64,000 nucleotides of DNA from Myxococcota bacterium (lineage in GTDB: Bacteria; Myxococcota_A; UBA796; CAJQPC01). Of the stretch, positions 52,276 through 60,772 are shown piece by piece. How positions within the stretch are numbered: the stretch's first letter is position 1; the number at the start of each line of letters is the position of its first letter. Under the pieces are notes generated by a model that was not told the origin of the DNA, did no database searches, and saw only the letters and a program-made list of their open reading frames with translations. The position numbers were made by a program, and so were the translations under genes. The DNA lies in the NCBI GenBank assembly GCA_023150845.1, contig JAKLKD010000006.1, positions 1 to 64,000 on the forward strand, given 5' to 3'.

Positions 52276-52794
52276 TCAGCCCCCGCGCACCTTGCCGAGG
52301 TTGATGAGCCTGAAGGTCAACGAGGCCGGGCTCACCTGGTACCGCCGCGCGAGCTGCCGCACGGCGTGATCGTCGTGGGCGTCCAGGGGCGCGCGCAGGT
52401 CCCGGGAGAGGAAGTGCGCGGGCATGAGCAGGGCCGCGGCGAAGGCGTTCGCCTCGACCTCGACGGGGTCGTCGCCTAAGGTGGAGGCGTCGTCGCGGAA
52501 GGCGACCAGGGCCCGGTCGACGTGCAGCTCGACCAAGGCGTGGTGCATGAGGTGGTGGCCGAGCTCGTGCGCGATGGTGAAGCGCTGGCGGTGGATGTGG
52601 TGGGCCTCGTTCACGGCGATGGTGGACTGGCGCCCCCGCCGCACCAACATGCCCGAGGTGCGCAGCTCCATCGCCTTAAACACGACCCACAGGCCCAGGC
52701 CGCGGGCGATGGCCTCGACGTTCACCGGGGGGTGAATCACCTCAAAGCGGGTGAGGATCCGCTTGGCCTCACGCTCCGGGTCGATGATCAGCAT
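52276..52794 (-). CDS. ImmA/IrrE-family metallopeptidase
   Basis: A 172-residue protein with the zinc motif HELGHH in RFTIAHELGHHLMHH and the downstream EANAFAAALLMPA (third zinc ligand Glu), the hallmark of ImmA/IrrE proteases that cleave XRE-type repressors. A short C-terminal helical part with a reverse-wedge helix (VRQLARRYQVSPASLTFRLINLGKV) follows. It overlaps the upstream XRE gene by 7 bp, the classic repressor/antirepressor protease pairing. May regulate accessory or stress genes. Confidence 0.92.
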   Translation of the reverse strand: MLIIDPEREAKRILTRFEVIHPPVNVEAIARGLGLWVVFKAMELRTSGMLVRRGRQSTIAVNEAHHIHRQRFTIAHELGHHLMHHALVELHVDRALVAFRDDASTLGDDPVEVEANAFAAALLMPAHFLSRDLRAPLDAHDDHAVRQLARRYQVSPASLTFRLINLGKVRGG

Positions 52795-53144
52795 GTGCGC
52801 CGCCCCAGGAGCTCATGGGCCACGGCGAGGTCCCGGGGCCCGAGCTCATCCAGGCTGACCAGGGGCGGCAGGCCCAAGGCGGCGCGGTCGGGGAGGAGGT
52901 CGTGCAGCTCGATGGTGAGGGCGAAGGAGGCCCGGAGCAGGTGCGTGAGGGAGAGCACGTGGCGGCCGCGCTCGGCGTTGGCGAGGCTCGGCCGGGACAA
53001 GCCCAGAGAGACGCAGAGCGCCTCCTGGCTGAGCCCGGCGGCGAGGCGGTACTGGCGGACCCGCTCCCCGACGATGAGGGTGAGCAAGGCCTCGACCTCT
53101 TGGGCCTGGGGCTCCGCGACGACCTGAAGCTTCGTGTTGGGCAT
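52788..53144 (-). CDS. XRE-family regulator paired with the ImmA/IrrE protease
   Basis: A 118-residue regulator: helix-turn-helix in VRQYRLAAGLSQEALCVSLGLSRPSLANAERGRHVLSLTHLLRASFALTI. Its C-terminus overlaps the protease gene start. No ribosome site precedes the ATG at 53144, and a palindrome TGTTT-(7)-AAACA lies immediately upstream, so a leaderless or atypical start is possible. Likely autorepressed and relieved when the neighbouring protease cleaves it. Confidence 0.88.
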   Translation of the reverse strand: MPNTKLQVVAEPQAQEVEALLTLIVGERVRQYRLAAGLSQEALCVSLGLSRPSLANAERGRHVLSLTHLLRASFALTIELHDLLPDRAALGLPPLVSLDELGPRDLAVAHELLGRRTC

Positions 53145-53148
53145 AAAT

Positions 53149-53175
53149 TGTTTGTCCCATAAACATTGTCAACTC
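53149..53175 (-). promoter_or_regulatory. promoter/operator upstream of the XRE-protease pair
   Basis: The minus strand carries TTGACA as a good -35 (53173-53168) and, in the spacer to an uncertain AT-rich -10, the palindrome TGTTT-GTCCCAT-AAACA (53149-53165). The promoter runs right up to the ATG, so the message may be leaderless. Confidence 0.4.
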
Positions 53176-53300
53176 TGCGCCCTCCGGATTGAACTTCCTC
53201 CCCGAAGGTTGGACATTGGATCAGCGCGAGCGATCACGACGCCACGCTATCCGAGGACGCGCAAAGCCAAAGCTCACACCCGAAAAACGCCACAAAAATC

Positions 53301-53322
53301 GCGAGTTTCTATGCTAACTCGC
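53301..53322 (+). promoter_or_regulatory. 7-bp inverted repeat upstream of the small helical gene
   Basis: GCGAGTT (53301-53307) and AACTCGC (53316-53322) are perfect inverted arms with an 8-bp spacer, just before the CATAAT hexamer and the ATG at 53337. Probable operator. The whole 53160-53336 gap is unusually AT-rich for this genome. Confidence 0.45.
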
Positions 53323-53336
53323 ATAATGGAGCGATC

Positions 53337-53654
53337 ATGTCTTCCCCCTTCGACCTCCGAGACCTCGATCCTCAGGAGATCTCTTGCCGCCTCACCGACA
53401 CCAGCCGCCACGTCTTGGCCATCGGCGGGCTGGTCAACCGCCTCGACGAGAGCTCGGCGATGGTGAACACCGCCCTGGAGCAGCTCCGCGAGCGCTGGGC
53501 CGCCGGAGAGGGCAAGCTCGACGACGTCCGGGCCCTGGTGCGGGAGTCCGCCCGGCTGCGCACCCTCGCCGAGCTCATCGGCGAGGAGGCCCAGGCCATC
53601 GCCCGGGACGCCGAGGCCCTGCCCTGGCCCCTGCCGCCCGTCACCGGGGCCTGA
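53337..53654 (+). CDS. small helical protein of unknown function
   Basis: A 105-residue soluble protein, helical (LRDLDPQEISCRLTDTSRHVLAIGGLVNRLDESSAMVNTALEQLRERWAAGEGKLDDVRALVRESARLRTLAELIGEEAQAIARDAEALP), likely a coiled coil. GGAG lies 5 nt before the ATG, and codon use matches genuine genes here. No family recognised. It is divergent from the XRE-protease pair and may be under their control. Confidence 0.6.
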   Translation: MSSPFDLRDLDPQEISCRLTDTSRHVLAIGGLVNRLDESSAMVNTALEQLRERWAAGEGKLDDVRALVRESARLRTLAELIGEEAQAIARDAEALPWPLPPVTGA

Positions 53655-53675
53655 GGCGCCCGGGACAGGTCGCGC

Positions 53676-54530
53676 TCAGCCCCAGCGGTAGAAGCCTTGG
53701 CCCGACTTCTGCCCGAGCTTGCCCTCGGCGACCATCTGGCGCATGAGCGCCGGGGGCTCAAAGGCGGGGTTGTTCAAGGCCCGGGCGAGGTGCTCGCCGA
53801 TGTTCACCCGCACGTCGAGGCCCACCATGTCCGTGAGGCGCAGGGGCCCGACGGGGTGGCGGTAGCCGAGCACCATGGCCTTGTCGATGTCCTCCGCCGA
53901 GGCCACGCCCTGCTCCACCATCCGGATCGCCTCCATGCCGAGGCAGACGCCCAGGCGAGAGGTCGCGAAGCCGGGCATGTCCCGCACGGTGATCGTCTCT
54001 TTGCCGATGCGGGCCCCGAAGGCCCGGGCGGCGTCGAGCACCTCGGGGCGGGTCTGGTCGGAGACGACGAGCTCCAAGAGCGCCATGATCGGCACGGGGT
54101 TGAAGAAGTGCATGCCGATCACCCGCCCGGGGTCCGCCAGGGGCGAGGCGATGCCGCCGATGGACAAGGACGAGGTGTTGGAGGCGAAGATCGCCCCCGC
54201 CGGGGCGAGGCTCTGCAGGCTCAGAAAGAGCTGCTGCTTGAGCTCGATGCGCTCGGGGATCGCCTCGACGAGCAGGTCTACGCCCTCGGCGGCCTCCCCG
54301 AGCTGGCTCACGCCGGTGATGCGCGCCAAGGCCGCCTCGGCGTCTTCAGCCCGGGTCTTGCCCTTCTCGACGCCCTTCTGGAGGCTGTCGCGGATCTTCT
54401 GCAGCCCACGCGCGACGGCGTCGGGGCTCGCGTCAAAGAGCTTCACCGCGCTGCCCGCGAGGGCGCTGACCTGGGCGATGCCGTGGCCCATGGTGCCCGC
54501 GCCGATGACGGCGACGTTGTGGATGTCCAT
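53676..54530 (-). CDS. 3-hydroxyacyl-CoA (3-hydroxybutyryl-CoA) dehydrogenase
   Basis: A 284-residue NAD-dependent dehydrogenase: N-terminal VAVIGAGTMGHGIAQVSALAGSAVKLFDA (Rossmann GxGxxG), NTSSLSI, HFFNPVPIMALLELV with the catalytic His, and the C-terminal YRHPVGPLRLTDMVGLD. The monofunctional, single-domain size fits Hbd/PaaH-type enzymes (3-hydroxybutyryl-CoA or 3-hydroxyadipyl-CoA). AGGAG precedes the ATG. The thiolase gene ends 39 bp upstream, so the pair would interconvert acetoacetyl-CoA and 3-hydroxybutyryl-CoA or serve beta-oxidation. Confidence 0.92.
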   Translation of the reverse strand: MDIHNVAVIGAGTMGHGIAQVSALAGSAVKLFDASPDAVARGLQKIRDSLQKGVEKGKTRAEDAEAALARITGVSQLGEAAEGVDLLVEAIPERIELKQQLFLSLQSLAPAGAIFASNTSSLSIGGIASPLADPGRVIGMHFFNPVPIMALLELVVSDQTRPEVLDAARAFGARIGKETITVRDMPGFATSRLGVCLGMEAIRMVEQGVASAEDIDKAMVLGYRHPVGPLRLTDMVGLDVRVNIGEHLARALNNPAFEPPALMRQMVAEGKLGQKSGQGFYRWG

Positions 54531-54569
54531 GCTGTTGGCTCCTGATGGGGAAGGGGAGGGGCGCGCCGC

Positions 54570-55772
54570 TCAGTCGACGCGCTCGATGAGCACGGCGAGG
54601 CCCTGGCCGACGCCGACGCAGAGGGTGGCGAGGCCGCGGCGGCCCCCGGTGCGGTCGAGCACGCCCATCAGGGTGGCCACGATGCGCGCGCCGGAGCAGC
54701 CCAGGGGGTGCCCCAAGGCGATCGCGCCGCCGTGCTGGTTCACCCGGGCTTCGTCGAGGCCCAAGGTGCGGATCACCGCGAGGGACTGGGCGGCGAAGGC
54801 CTCGTTGAGCTCGACGGCGTCGAGGTCCGCCACGCTCCAGCCCGCACGCTCCAAGGCGCGGTTCACCGCGGGCACCGGGCCGACGCCCATGATCCGCGGA
54901 TCGACCCCGGCGCTGGCCCGGGCGACGACCCGAAAGCGCGGCTTGAGCCCCAGGCGCGCCCCGGCGGCGGCGCTGCCGATGAGGATCGCCGCCGCGCCGT
55001 CGTTGAGCGTCGAGGAGCTGCCCGCGGTCACCGTGCCCCCGGCCCGGAACGCCGGGGCGAGCTTGGCGAGGCGATCGAGGCTCGTGTCCCGGCGTGGGCC
55101 CTCGTCGGTCGTGACCATCACCGGCGGCCCCTTCCGCTGGGGGATCGGCACGGCGATGAGCTCACCCGAAAACCAGCCCTCGTCCTGGGCGCGGGCGGCC
55201 TTCTGGTGGGATCCCAAGGCGAAGGTGTCCTGGTCGACGCGGGAGATCTGGTGCTGCTCGGCGAGGTTCTCCGCCGTGGCGCCCATGGGCTCCAAGGGGA
55301 AGAGCTGCTCCATACGCGGGTTCGGGAAACGCCAGCCCAAGGAGGTGTCGAAGGCCGTGAGGTTGCCGAACTTGGGCGCGGTGTTGCCCCGTGGGATGAC
55401 GTAGGGCGCCCGGGACATGCTCTCGACCCCGCCCGCGACGGCGAGGCCCAGATCGCCGACGGCGATCGCCCGGCTAGCCTGGGAGAGCGCCTCCAGGCCC
55501 GAGGCGCAGAGGCGGTTCACGGTGACGCCGGGCACGGACTGGGGCATCCCGGCGAGGAGCGCGGCCATGCGGGCGACGTTGCGGTTGTCCTCACCGGCCT
55601 GGTTGGCGTTGCCGAAGAAGACCTCCTCGACCTCGGCCCCATCGACGCCCGCACGATCGAGCAGGGCGCGGATCGTGTGGGCGGCGAGGTCGTCCGGTCG
55701 AACCTCGGCGAGCGCGCCCCCAAAGGCGCCGATGGGCGTGCGGACAGCGTCAAAGATCAGCGCGTCGGTCAT
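54570..55772 (-). CDS. acetyl-CoA acyltransferase (thiolase)
   Basis: A 400-residue thiolase. Active-site Cys in [38 protein letters not shown], and the C-terminal [17 protein letters not shown] (catalytic His) with [14 protein letters not shown] (second Cys). Most like acetyl-CoA C-acetyltransferases and 3-oxoadipyl-CoA thiolases. Start at ATG 55772, AGGAGG 8 nt before; a longer frame to 55964 lacks such a site. Co-directional with the dehydrogenase. Confidence 0.94.
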   Translation of the reverse strand: MTDALIFDAVRTPIGAFGGALAEVRPDDLAAHTIRALLDRAGVDGAEVEEVFFGNANQAGEDNRNVARMAALLAGMPQSVPGVTVNRLCASGLEALSQASRAIAVGDLGLAVAGGVESMSRAPYVIPRGNTAPKFGNLTAFDTSLGWRFPNPRMEQLFPLEPMGATAENLAEQHQISRVDQDTFALGSHQKAARAQDEGWFSGELIAVPIPQRKGPPVMVTTDEGPRRDTSLDRLAKLAPAFRAGGTVTAGSSSTLNDGAAAILIGSAAAGARLGLKPRFRVVARASAGVDPRIMGVGPVPAVNRALERAGWSVADLDAVELNEAFAAQSLAVIRTLGLDEARVNQHGGAIALGHPLGCSGARIVATLMGVLDRTGGRRGLATLCVGVGQGLAVLIERVD

Positions 55773-56164
55773 GCGGGGATCCTCCTCGTCAGGGGCGACG
55801 ATCACCGCCCCGATAACCCGCCCAGGGCAGGATCGGCGCGGGACCGGCCCGCAGCCCCTCCGACCGGACAGAACGAAAAAATTTGACCTCATGTGCGGAA
55901 CTTGTGCTAATTGAATTGCACAACCGGGTGTGCCTCCGGGGTTCATCCCCCCGAGAGGCGACACGAGCGGCTCTGAGCGGAGGTCCTATGGTGGTCGCGC
56001 GAGGCAGGACGGGCGAGTCGGGGTCAGAGGGCGCAGCAGCGGAGGCCCGGCTCGGGCGACTTCTTCTGGAGGGGCCCCTGTTCAATCAGGGTGCACAGCG
56101 GTTAGACTCCTGGCCCGAAGAGGCGCCCGCTCGTCGAGGCGCCGCCGCTGAGGAAGCCCTCCCC
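55773..56164. other. divergent promoter region between the thiolase and HTH genes
   Basis: 392 bp without a certain gene. It contains the promoter and operator described separately at 55883-55923. A possible upstream start for the HTH gene exists at ATG 55988 (with GGAGG), which would add 59 residues of low-confidence sequence. Nothing else is recognisable. Confidence 0.4.
55883..55923 (+). promoter_or_regulatory. sigma70 promoter with palindromic operator
   Basis: -35 TTGACC (55883-55888), 17-bp spacer, extended -10 TGTGCTAAT (core GCTAAT 55906-55911). Overlapping the -10 is an inverted repeat, TTGTGC (55902-55907) and GCACAA (55918-55923), whose 10-bp centre contains AATT-G-AATT. It would drive the HTH gene to the right, perhaps under autocontrol. 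Confidence 0.55.
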
Positions 56165-56842
56165 ATGATCGCCGACCTGCTCCGCCGCGCCATCGCTGAC
56201 AAAGAGTGGACCATCAGCCGCGCCGCCAAGGAGGCCGACGTCGATCGGTCCTTCTTGAGTCGCCTGCTCAGCGGCCACCCGCCCCCGAAGGCCCGTGACG
56301 GTCGTAAGCCTGTGGACCTCGACCCCCGCTACCAGAAGATCGCCCAGGCCCTTGAGCTGGACGAGCAGGCCTTCCTCAACGCCGTCGCCGCGGAGCAAGA
56401 CTCGGTGCGCGCCCGGGACCCAGACGAGTACTCCCTCCTCCTCTCCCGCGCCGTGGCGGCCTTGCCCCGGCGCTACGAGCCCGAGGTGCTCGCTGATGTG
56501 AACCTCCTCGTCGGGCAGCTCGGCCCCACGATCCGCCGCCTCGGCGGGCCGATGGAGCTCTACCACCGCGTGCGCGCCTTGCCCGCCATGCGCGCCGTGC
56601 GCCGGGTGAGCGGCGGCCAGCCCGAGGTCATCGTCAGCAACCACAAGGGCAAGGACCCCCTCTGGGAGGACGATCACCTGCCGCCGCTGTCCGACGCGCT
56701 CATCGAGCTCGGCTACCGCTGCCACACCGCTGAGGCGGACGTGGGCCTCGACGTACGTTTTGACATGGCCGCGGTGCTGCAGAAGCTCGGCACCCGCGAC
56801 CCCGACGCCGTCCGCGCGCTCTTGGGCGTCGACGAGGGCTGA
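56165..56842 (+). CDS. helix-turn-helix protein of unknown function
   Basis: A 225-residue protein whose N-terminal ~75 residues are an XRE-like HTH: LLRRAIADKEWTISRAAKEADVDRSFLSRLLSGHPPPKARDGR ... KIAQALELDEQAFL. The rest (EVLADVNLLVGQLGPTIRRLGGPMELYHRVRALPAMRAVRRVSGGQPEVIVSNHKGKDPL) is an unrecognised alpha/beta domain. Start taken at ATG 56165; ATG 55988, with a better ribosome site, would extend the N-terminus. It is followed 211 bp later by the large HEIAH protein on the same strand and may control or partner it. Confidence 0.6.
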   Translation: MIADLLRRAIADKEWTISRAAKEADVDRSFLSRLLSGHPPPKARDGRKPVDLDPRYQKIAQALELDEQAFLNAVAAEQDSVRARDPDEYSLLLSRAVAALPRRYEPEVLADVNLLVGQLGPTIRRLGGPMELYHRVRALPAMRAVRRVSGGQPEVIVSNHKGKDPLWEDDHLPPLSDALIELGYRCHTAEADVGLDVRFDMAAVLQKLGTRDPDAVRALLGVDEG

Positions 56843-57053
56843 GCCCGCCCGTGGGCCGTTGCGCCGCGCCCCGACGCCTGGGGCCGACGGCGCGCGGCGG
56901 CTCCGCGTGCGCTCCGCCATGCGGGGGCGCAGAGTTCCGAGGATCTGCGCGTCGAAGGTGCAAGACCGCCCCCTCCTCCGCGTATAGTGCTTCACCTTGA
57001 GCGCGTCCCGCGCCCCGACCCCGCTCGCCTGAAGCGCACCGGCCAAAGCCTCC
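56843..57053 (+). other. short gap with a possible -10 for the HEIAH gene
   Basis: 211 bp between two co-directional genes. The only feature seen is TATAGT at 56983-56988, a plausible -10 with no good -35. A separate promoter for the large gene is therefore possible, but a shared transcript with the HTH gene is not excluded. Confidence 0.3.
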
Positions 57054-60000
57054 ATGCTCTTCGCCTCCATCACTGAGTTTGGCGCCGTCATCGCGGGCTA
57101 TCGCCGGGTGCTGGATGATCTGGCGCGGCGACAGGTGCGGCTCACGGGCCTCCTGGAGCCGGAGCGCGCCCTCGCGGGCACCTTGGGGCCGACGGATCTC
57201 GTCGAGATCTTGCTGTTCGACAGCTTCTTCCCGATGGCCGAGGTCGGGGGGAGCGCCGCCCACGCCTTCCGCCGGGCCATCGGCGTGTTCTGCCCCCAGC
57301 CCGACGACCCCACCCTGGCCTGCGCGCCCCGGGGCGCGCCGCAGCTCGCCTCGACGATCCGCGAGCTCGCCTGCGTGCAGGACGTGCTCGTCGAGGACCC
57401 CGAGCGCCCCTTCTTGGGCATCATCTACGCCAAGGCCTCGGCCCTGGCCAAGCTCTGTGTGCCCGCCCTGGGTGAGCCCGGCGGGGACCTCCTGGCGACG
57501 GCCCTCCTGCGCCACTTCTTGAACCCCGCGCAGCGCTGCTGGCGTGAGGATCCCCTCGTCTACCTCACCGGGGCCCTCGGCGGCCGGACCTTGCCCGCGG
57601 ACCTCGTCGCCGCCCGGCTCTGCCCCTTGGGCGGCCTGGACAGCGTCGACATGGTGCTCCTCGTCCGCGCGCCGCGCCTGGAGCTCATCGGCGCCGTGGC
57701 CTGGGCCCTGCGCCGCTCGACCCTCGGGGACCTCTGGCCCCAAGACACCCTAGACGGCCTGCGGGGCCACGCCCGCCGCATCGCCGGGGTCAACGACACG
57801 AGCTCCTGGGACCAGAGCCCGCTCTTCGCGAACACCTCGACCACCCTGGGCGTGCCGATGCGCCGCCGGGCCGAGGGCGCCCCTCGTCACCACCTCGTCG
57901 GGCGCTACGCCCCGGACGAGCCCGGCCCCTACTGGACCTGGGAGAGCCCCCGGGGCGACGCCCGCAGCGCCGCCGACGAGATGGCGCTGCTCGTGCGGTA
58001 CCGCTTCCAGCCGGGCACCTTACGCAGCCTCGGCGAAGAGACCGGCCTTGAGGCCCAAGAGGAGGGCAAGGCCGGGGACGCCTTGCTCCAGCTCTTCGGC
58101 CAGCGCGACGCCTTGGCGTACAACCCGCGCATCCTCCAGGAGCCGGGCCAGATCCGCCCCGTCGGCCGCTACAGCGTCGATGACATCCTCGGGTTCATGT
58201 CGGGGCTCACCGGGGCGAACAACCCCACGGCGCCGACGGGCATGAGCTCGGTGACCGAGGTGGCCCTCGTCGTGCACAACATCGGGCGGCTGCGGAGCCA
58301 CATGCCGTCGAACGACCTCGCCGAGCGGTTTAAGGCCCGCCTCGAGGCCGTGCGGGGCTTCCACCTGCGCCGCAAACCCGGCGACTTCCCGGGCCCTTGG
58401 CTCGGCACCTGGCTCCAGGGCGCCAAGGTCGCGGGCCTGCCCTACCCGCTGACCAACGGCGTCTTGAACCTCGTCTGCTCGGTCCTCGACTACCTCGACG
58501 ACGACCTGGAGAGCTTCCTCGACCTCCTGCCGCCGCTCCAGCACCTCATCGACTGGGCCGACGCCTACCGTCGCCAGGCCGGGGTGGATCGCTGGCCCGA
58601 CCGTGAGCTCGACGACCGCGAGCTCTCCGCCTGGTCCCGGGAGATCTGGCAGCACCTCCGCGACCAGCCCCTGCCGCCGCAGCTCCGCTCGGCCTCGACC
58701 ATCGCCCGCTTCCACGAGACTCTGGAGCAGCTCGCGACCTTCCGCGGCCGCCGGGACCACCCCATGCGCGCCCCGACCGGCACCTTGGCCTTTGAGGGCC
58801 ACGCCGGGTACCGCGTGAGCCGGGACGCCTTCTCCACCTACGTCAAGGCCCTCGCCCAGGCCTTCCAGCCGGGCAAAGCCGCCGACACGCTGGGCCGGGT
58901 CATCATCCTCGACAGCGCCGCCGGGCGCCCGACCTGCACCGCCGAGGCCGGGGGCACGGCCACGGTGCGGGTCTCGGCCATGGCCGTGCACCACCCGATT
59001 CATTGGGTCTTCGGCCACGAGATCGCCCACGCCTCGTTCTCCCACACCGTCGTCAACAGCCGCCCTGACCTCTTCCGGGCCGGGCACTCGCTCTGTGACG
59101 CCGCCAAGCAGCCCCGAAACCTGCTCAAAGGGAGCATCGCCCGGCTCTTGAACGCCGTGAGCGACTCCTTGTGGGACGAGTTCGCCGCGGACGAGGGCTC
59201 ACCCTTCTGCCGGGCCATGGCCGATGTGCTCACGGAGGTCGCCGCCGACCTCTTGGAGTGGCGCACGCTCATGGTCGAGGGTGACGGCCCCGACGACGCC
59301 GCCCGCCGCTTCTGGTTTGTCACCGGCCCGGGCCTCGTGCACGGCCTGCGCGACATCTACGGCCGCGCGCCCATCGGCCTGCGCCGCGTCGCGCGGCTCC
59401 TCCTGCGGGTGTACTTCGTCTCCCGCTTCACCACCCGGCGTATGGCCCCCGGCGTGTGGCGAGAGGACCTCCAGGACCTCTGCGAGTGGATGTACGGGAT
59501 GCGCGACGCGATGAGCGAGCAGAACCGCACGAACCCCTTGCAGCGGATGGCCGACCAGGATCTCATCGAGCGGATGCGCTGCCTGAAGGAGGATCTGGAG
59601 ATCCCCGACGAGCAGTGGCACGCCGCCGTGGTGAACCTCGTCGTGGACCGCTCGATCACCGCCCGGGAGGACGACGACGACTTCGCCGAGTTCAGCCGGG
59701 TGCAGCAGGTCGTCGACGCGTGGATCCCCTTCGTCGAGGCGCTCATGAACCTCGCGCCGCCCCCGGCGGTGGACGACACCCGCGCCATCTACGCCCGTTA
59801 CCTCGACCGCCTCATGGCCCTGCCGGGCTGGGAGCACAGCACCCCTTGGCCCCAGCTCATCCCCGGCCACCCCGACCCCCGGGCCTTTGAGCGCGGCGAC
59901 GGGCTGGAGGGGCCGTCACGGCGGCGCCCCCGCTACGAGTCCCCGGCGCTCTCTAGCCGCGGCGGCGTCATGCTCGCCTCGGCCAAAGAGCGGCAGGCCT

Positions 60001-60128
60001 ACCACGACCTCACCTTGAGCTGCATCCTGCACCTGGAGGACCTCAGCCGCGCCCGGCGCCGCGAGGTGCTCGGCCGCTATCTGGAGCAGGGGGAGCGTGG
60101 CCTCAAGGTGAACACGCCCCGGGAGTGA
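57054..60128 (+). CDS. large protein with HEIAH zinc-metalloprotease-like motif
   Basis: A 1,024-residue protein with no signal peptide or membrane span; I recognise no family. At residues 655-659, HEIAH within HWVFGHEIAHASFSHT has the HExxH form of zinc proteases. Downstream, LTEVAADLLEW (Glu728 and Asp732) could provide a gluzincin-type third ligand. The N-terminal ~600 residues are Leu/Ala-rich and helical, with GRYSVDDILGFMSGLTGANN the most distinctive part. The ~370 residues after the motif are also largely helical. Codon use is native. Weak ribosome site before ATG 57054; a TATAGT hexamer at 56983 could be a -10. Adjacent to an HTH protein, so a repressor/protease-like module is conceivable but unproven. 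Confidence 0.65.
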   Translation: MLFASITEFGAVIAGYRRVLDDLARRQVRLTGLLEPERALAGTLGPTDLVEILLFDSFFPMAEVGGSAAHAFRRAIGVFCPQPDDPTLACAPRGAPQLASTIRELACVQDVLVEDPERPFLGIIYAKASALAKLCVPALGEPGGDLLATALLRHFLNPAQRCWREDPLVYLTGALGGRTLPADLVAARLCPLGGLDSVDMVLLVRAPRLELIGAVAWALRRSTLGDLWPQDTLDGLRGHARRIAGVNDTSSWDQSPLFANTSTTLGVPMRRRAEGAPRHHLVGRYAPDEPGPYWTWESPRGDARSAADEMALLVRYRFQPGTLRSLGEETGLEAQEEGKAGDALLQLFGQRDALAYNPRILQEPGQIRPVGRYSVDDILGFMSGLTGANNPTAPTGMSSVTEVALVVHNIGRLRSHMPSNDLAERFKARLEAVRGFHLRRKPGDFPGPWLGTWLQGAKVAGLPYPLTNGVLNLVCSVLDYLDDDLESFLDLLPPLQHLIDWADAYRRQAGVDRWPDRELDDRELSAWSREIWQHLRDQPLPPQLRSASTIARFHETLEQLATFRGRRDHPMRAPTGTLAFEGHAGYRVSRDAFSTYVKALAQAFQPGKAADTLGRVIILDSAAGRPTCTAEAGGTATVRVSAMAVHHPIHWVFGHEIAHASFSHTVVNSRPDLFRAGHSLCDAAKQPRNLLKGSIARLLNAVSDSLWDEFAADEGSPFCRAMADVLTEVAADLLEWRTLMVEGDGPDDAARRFWFVTGPGLVHGLRDIYGRAPIGLRRVARLLLRVYFVSRFTTRRMAPGVWREDLQDLCEWMYGMRDAMSEQNRTNPLQRMADQDLIERMRCLKEDLEIPDEQWHAAVVNLVVDRSITAREDDDDFAEFSRVQQVVDAWIPFVEALMNLAPPPAVDDTRAIYARYLDRLMALPGWEHSTPWPQLIPGHPDPRAFERGDGLEGPSRRRPRYESPALSSRGGVMLASAKERQAYHDLTLSCILHLEDLSRARRREVLGRYLEQGERGLKVNTPRE

Positions 60129-60131
60129 GCC

Positions 60132-60590
60132 TCAGGCGCCCTCGACCTCACCGATGACGACGTTGCCGTCCTCGTCCGCCAGGTAGAGCTTGAAGGTGAA
60201 CTCCGAGGGGGACGAGCAGGACAGGCCCGAGGTGTCCTCGCGGATGGAGCCGACGATCTGGCCGTCGTCACCGACGACGACGAGGTCCTCGAAGGTCGCG
60301 ATGAGGCCGCCGCTCCGGTAGGCCTCCAGATCGGCGAAGGTCTCTAAGCTCTCGGCGCCTTGGGGGTCGTTCGCTTGACCGGCGATCTGCCAGAAGAAGT
60401 AGGTGTCGCCGGTGGTGTGCTGCTCACAGGTCACGGCGAGGGAGGAGATCGAGGGGGCGTCGGGGTTGACCGCCGGGCCGTCGCCGGAGTCGTCCGCCGC
60501 CTCGTCCTTGTCGCCGCAGGCGACCAGGGCCAAGAGCCCCAACACACCGAGCACACCGCTCACCGCACGCGCACCACGCTTGAGGCCCAT
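60132..60590 (-). CDS. small lipoprotein of unknown function
   Basis: A 152-residue lipoprotein: MGLKRGARAVSGVLGVLGLLALVACGDKDEAADDSGDG (lipobox LVAC) and an acidic linker, then a compact beta-rich domain (PSISSLAVTCEQHTTGDTYFFWQIAGQANDPQGAESL ... EFTFKLYLADEDGNVVIGEV) with a likely disulfide between the two Cys. GGAGGAG lies just before the ATG at 60590. Convergent with the HEIAH gene (3 bp gap). No function known. Confidence 0.72.
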   Translation of the reverse strand: MGLKRGARAVSGVLGVLGLLALVACGDKDEAADDSGDGPAVNPDAPSISSLAVTCEQHTTGDTYFFWQIAGQANDPQGAESLETFADLEAYRSGGLIATFEDLVVVGDDGQIVGSIREDTSGLSCSSPSEFTFKLYLADEDGNVVIGEVEGA

Positions 60591-60687
60591 CGGCTCCTCC
60601 TCCGTCATCTCAGGGGTCAACCCATCATGCCCCAGCGGCGGGCGCTTCGCCAACCTCTGCGCCGCTGGGGCGGCTCACCCAGCCCCA

Positions 60688-60705
60688 CTGTGCGACTTGG
60701 CACAG
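60688..60705 (+). promoter_or_regulatory. inverted repeat upstream of the sigma54 promoter of hemN
   Basis: CTGTGCGACTTGGCACAG: 6-bp inverted arms (CTGTGC / GCACAG) around a 6-bp centre, about 45 bp upstream of the -24 element. Suitable position for an enhancer-binding protein or FNR-like regulator. Confidence 0.4.
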
Positions 60706-60733
60706 CCCCCCGGCCTGGGCGGGGCCCCAGGGC

Positions 60734-60749
60734 TGGCACGCTCCTTGCT
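60734..60749 (+). promoter_or_regulatory. sigma54 promoter of hemN
   Basis: TGGCACG-CTCC-TTGCT matches the sigma54 consensus TGGCACG-N4-TTGCA/T, with GG and GC 10 bp apart, as required. Transcription would start near 60760, just before the CTGGAG ribosome site (60762-60767) and ATG 60773. Confidence 0.75.
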
Positions 60750-60772
60750 CCTCGGGCCCCTCTGGAGCCCCG

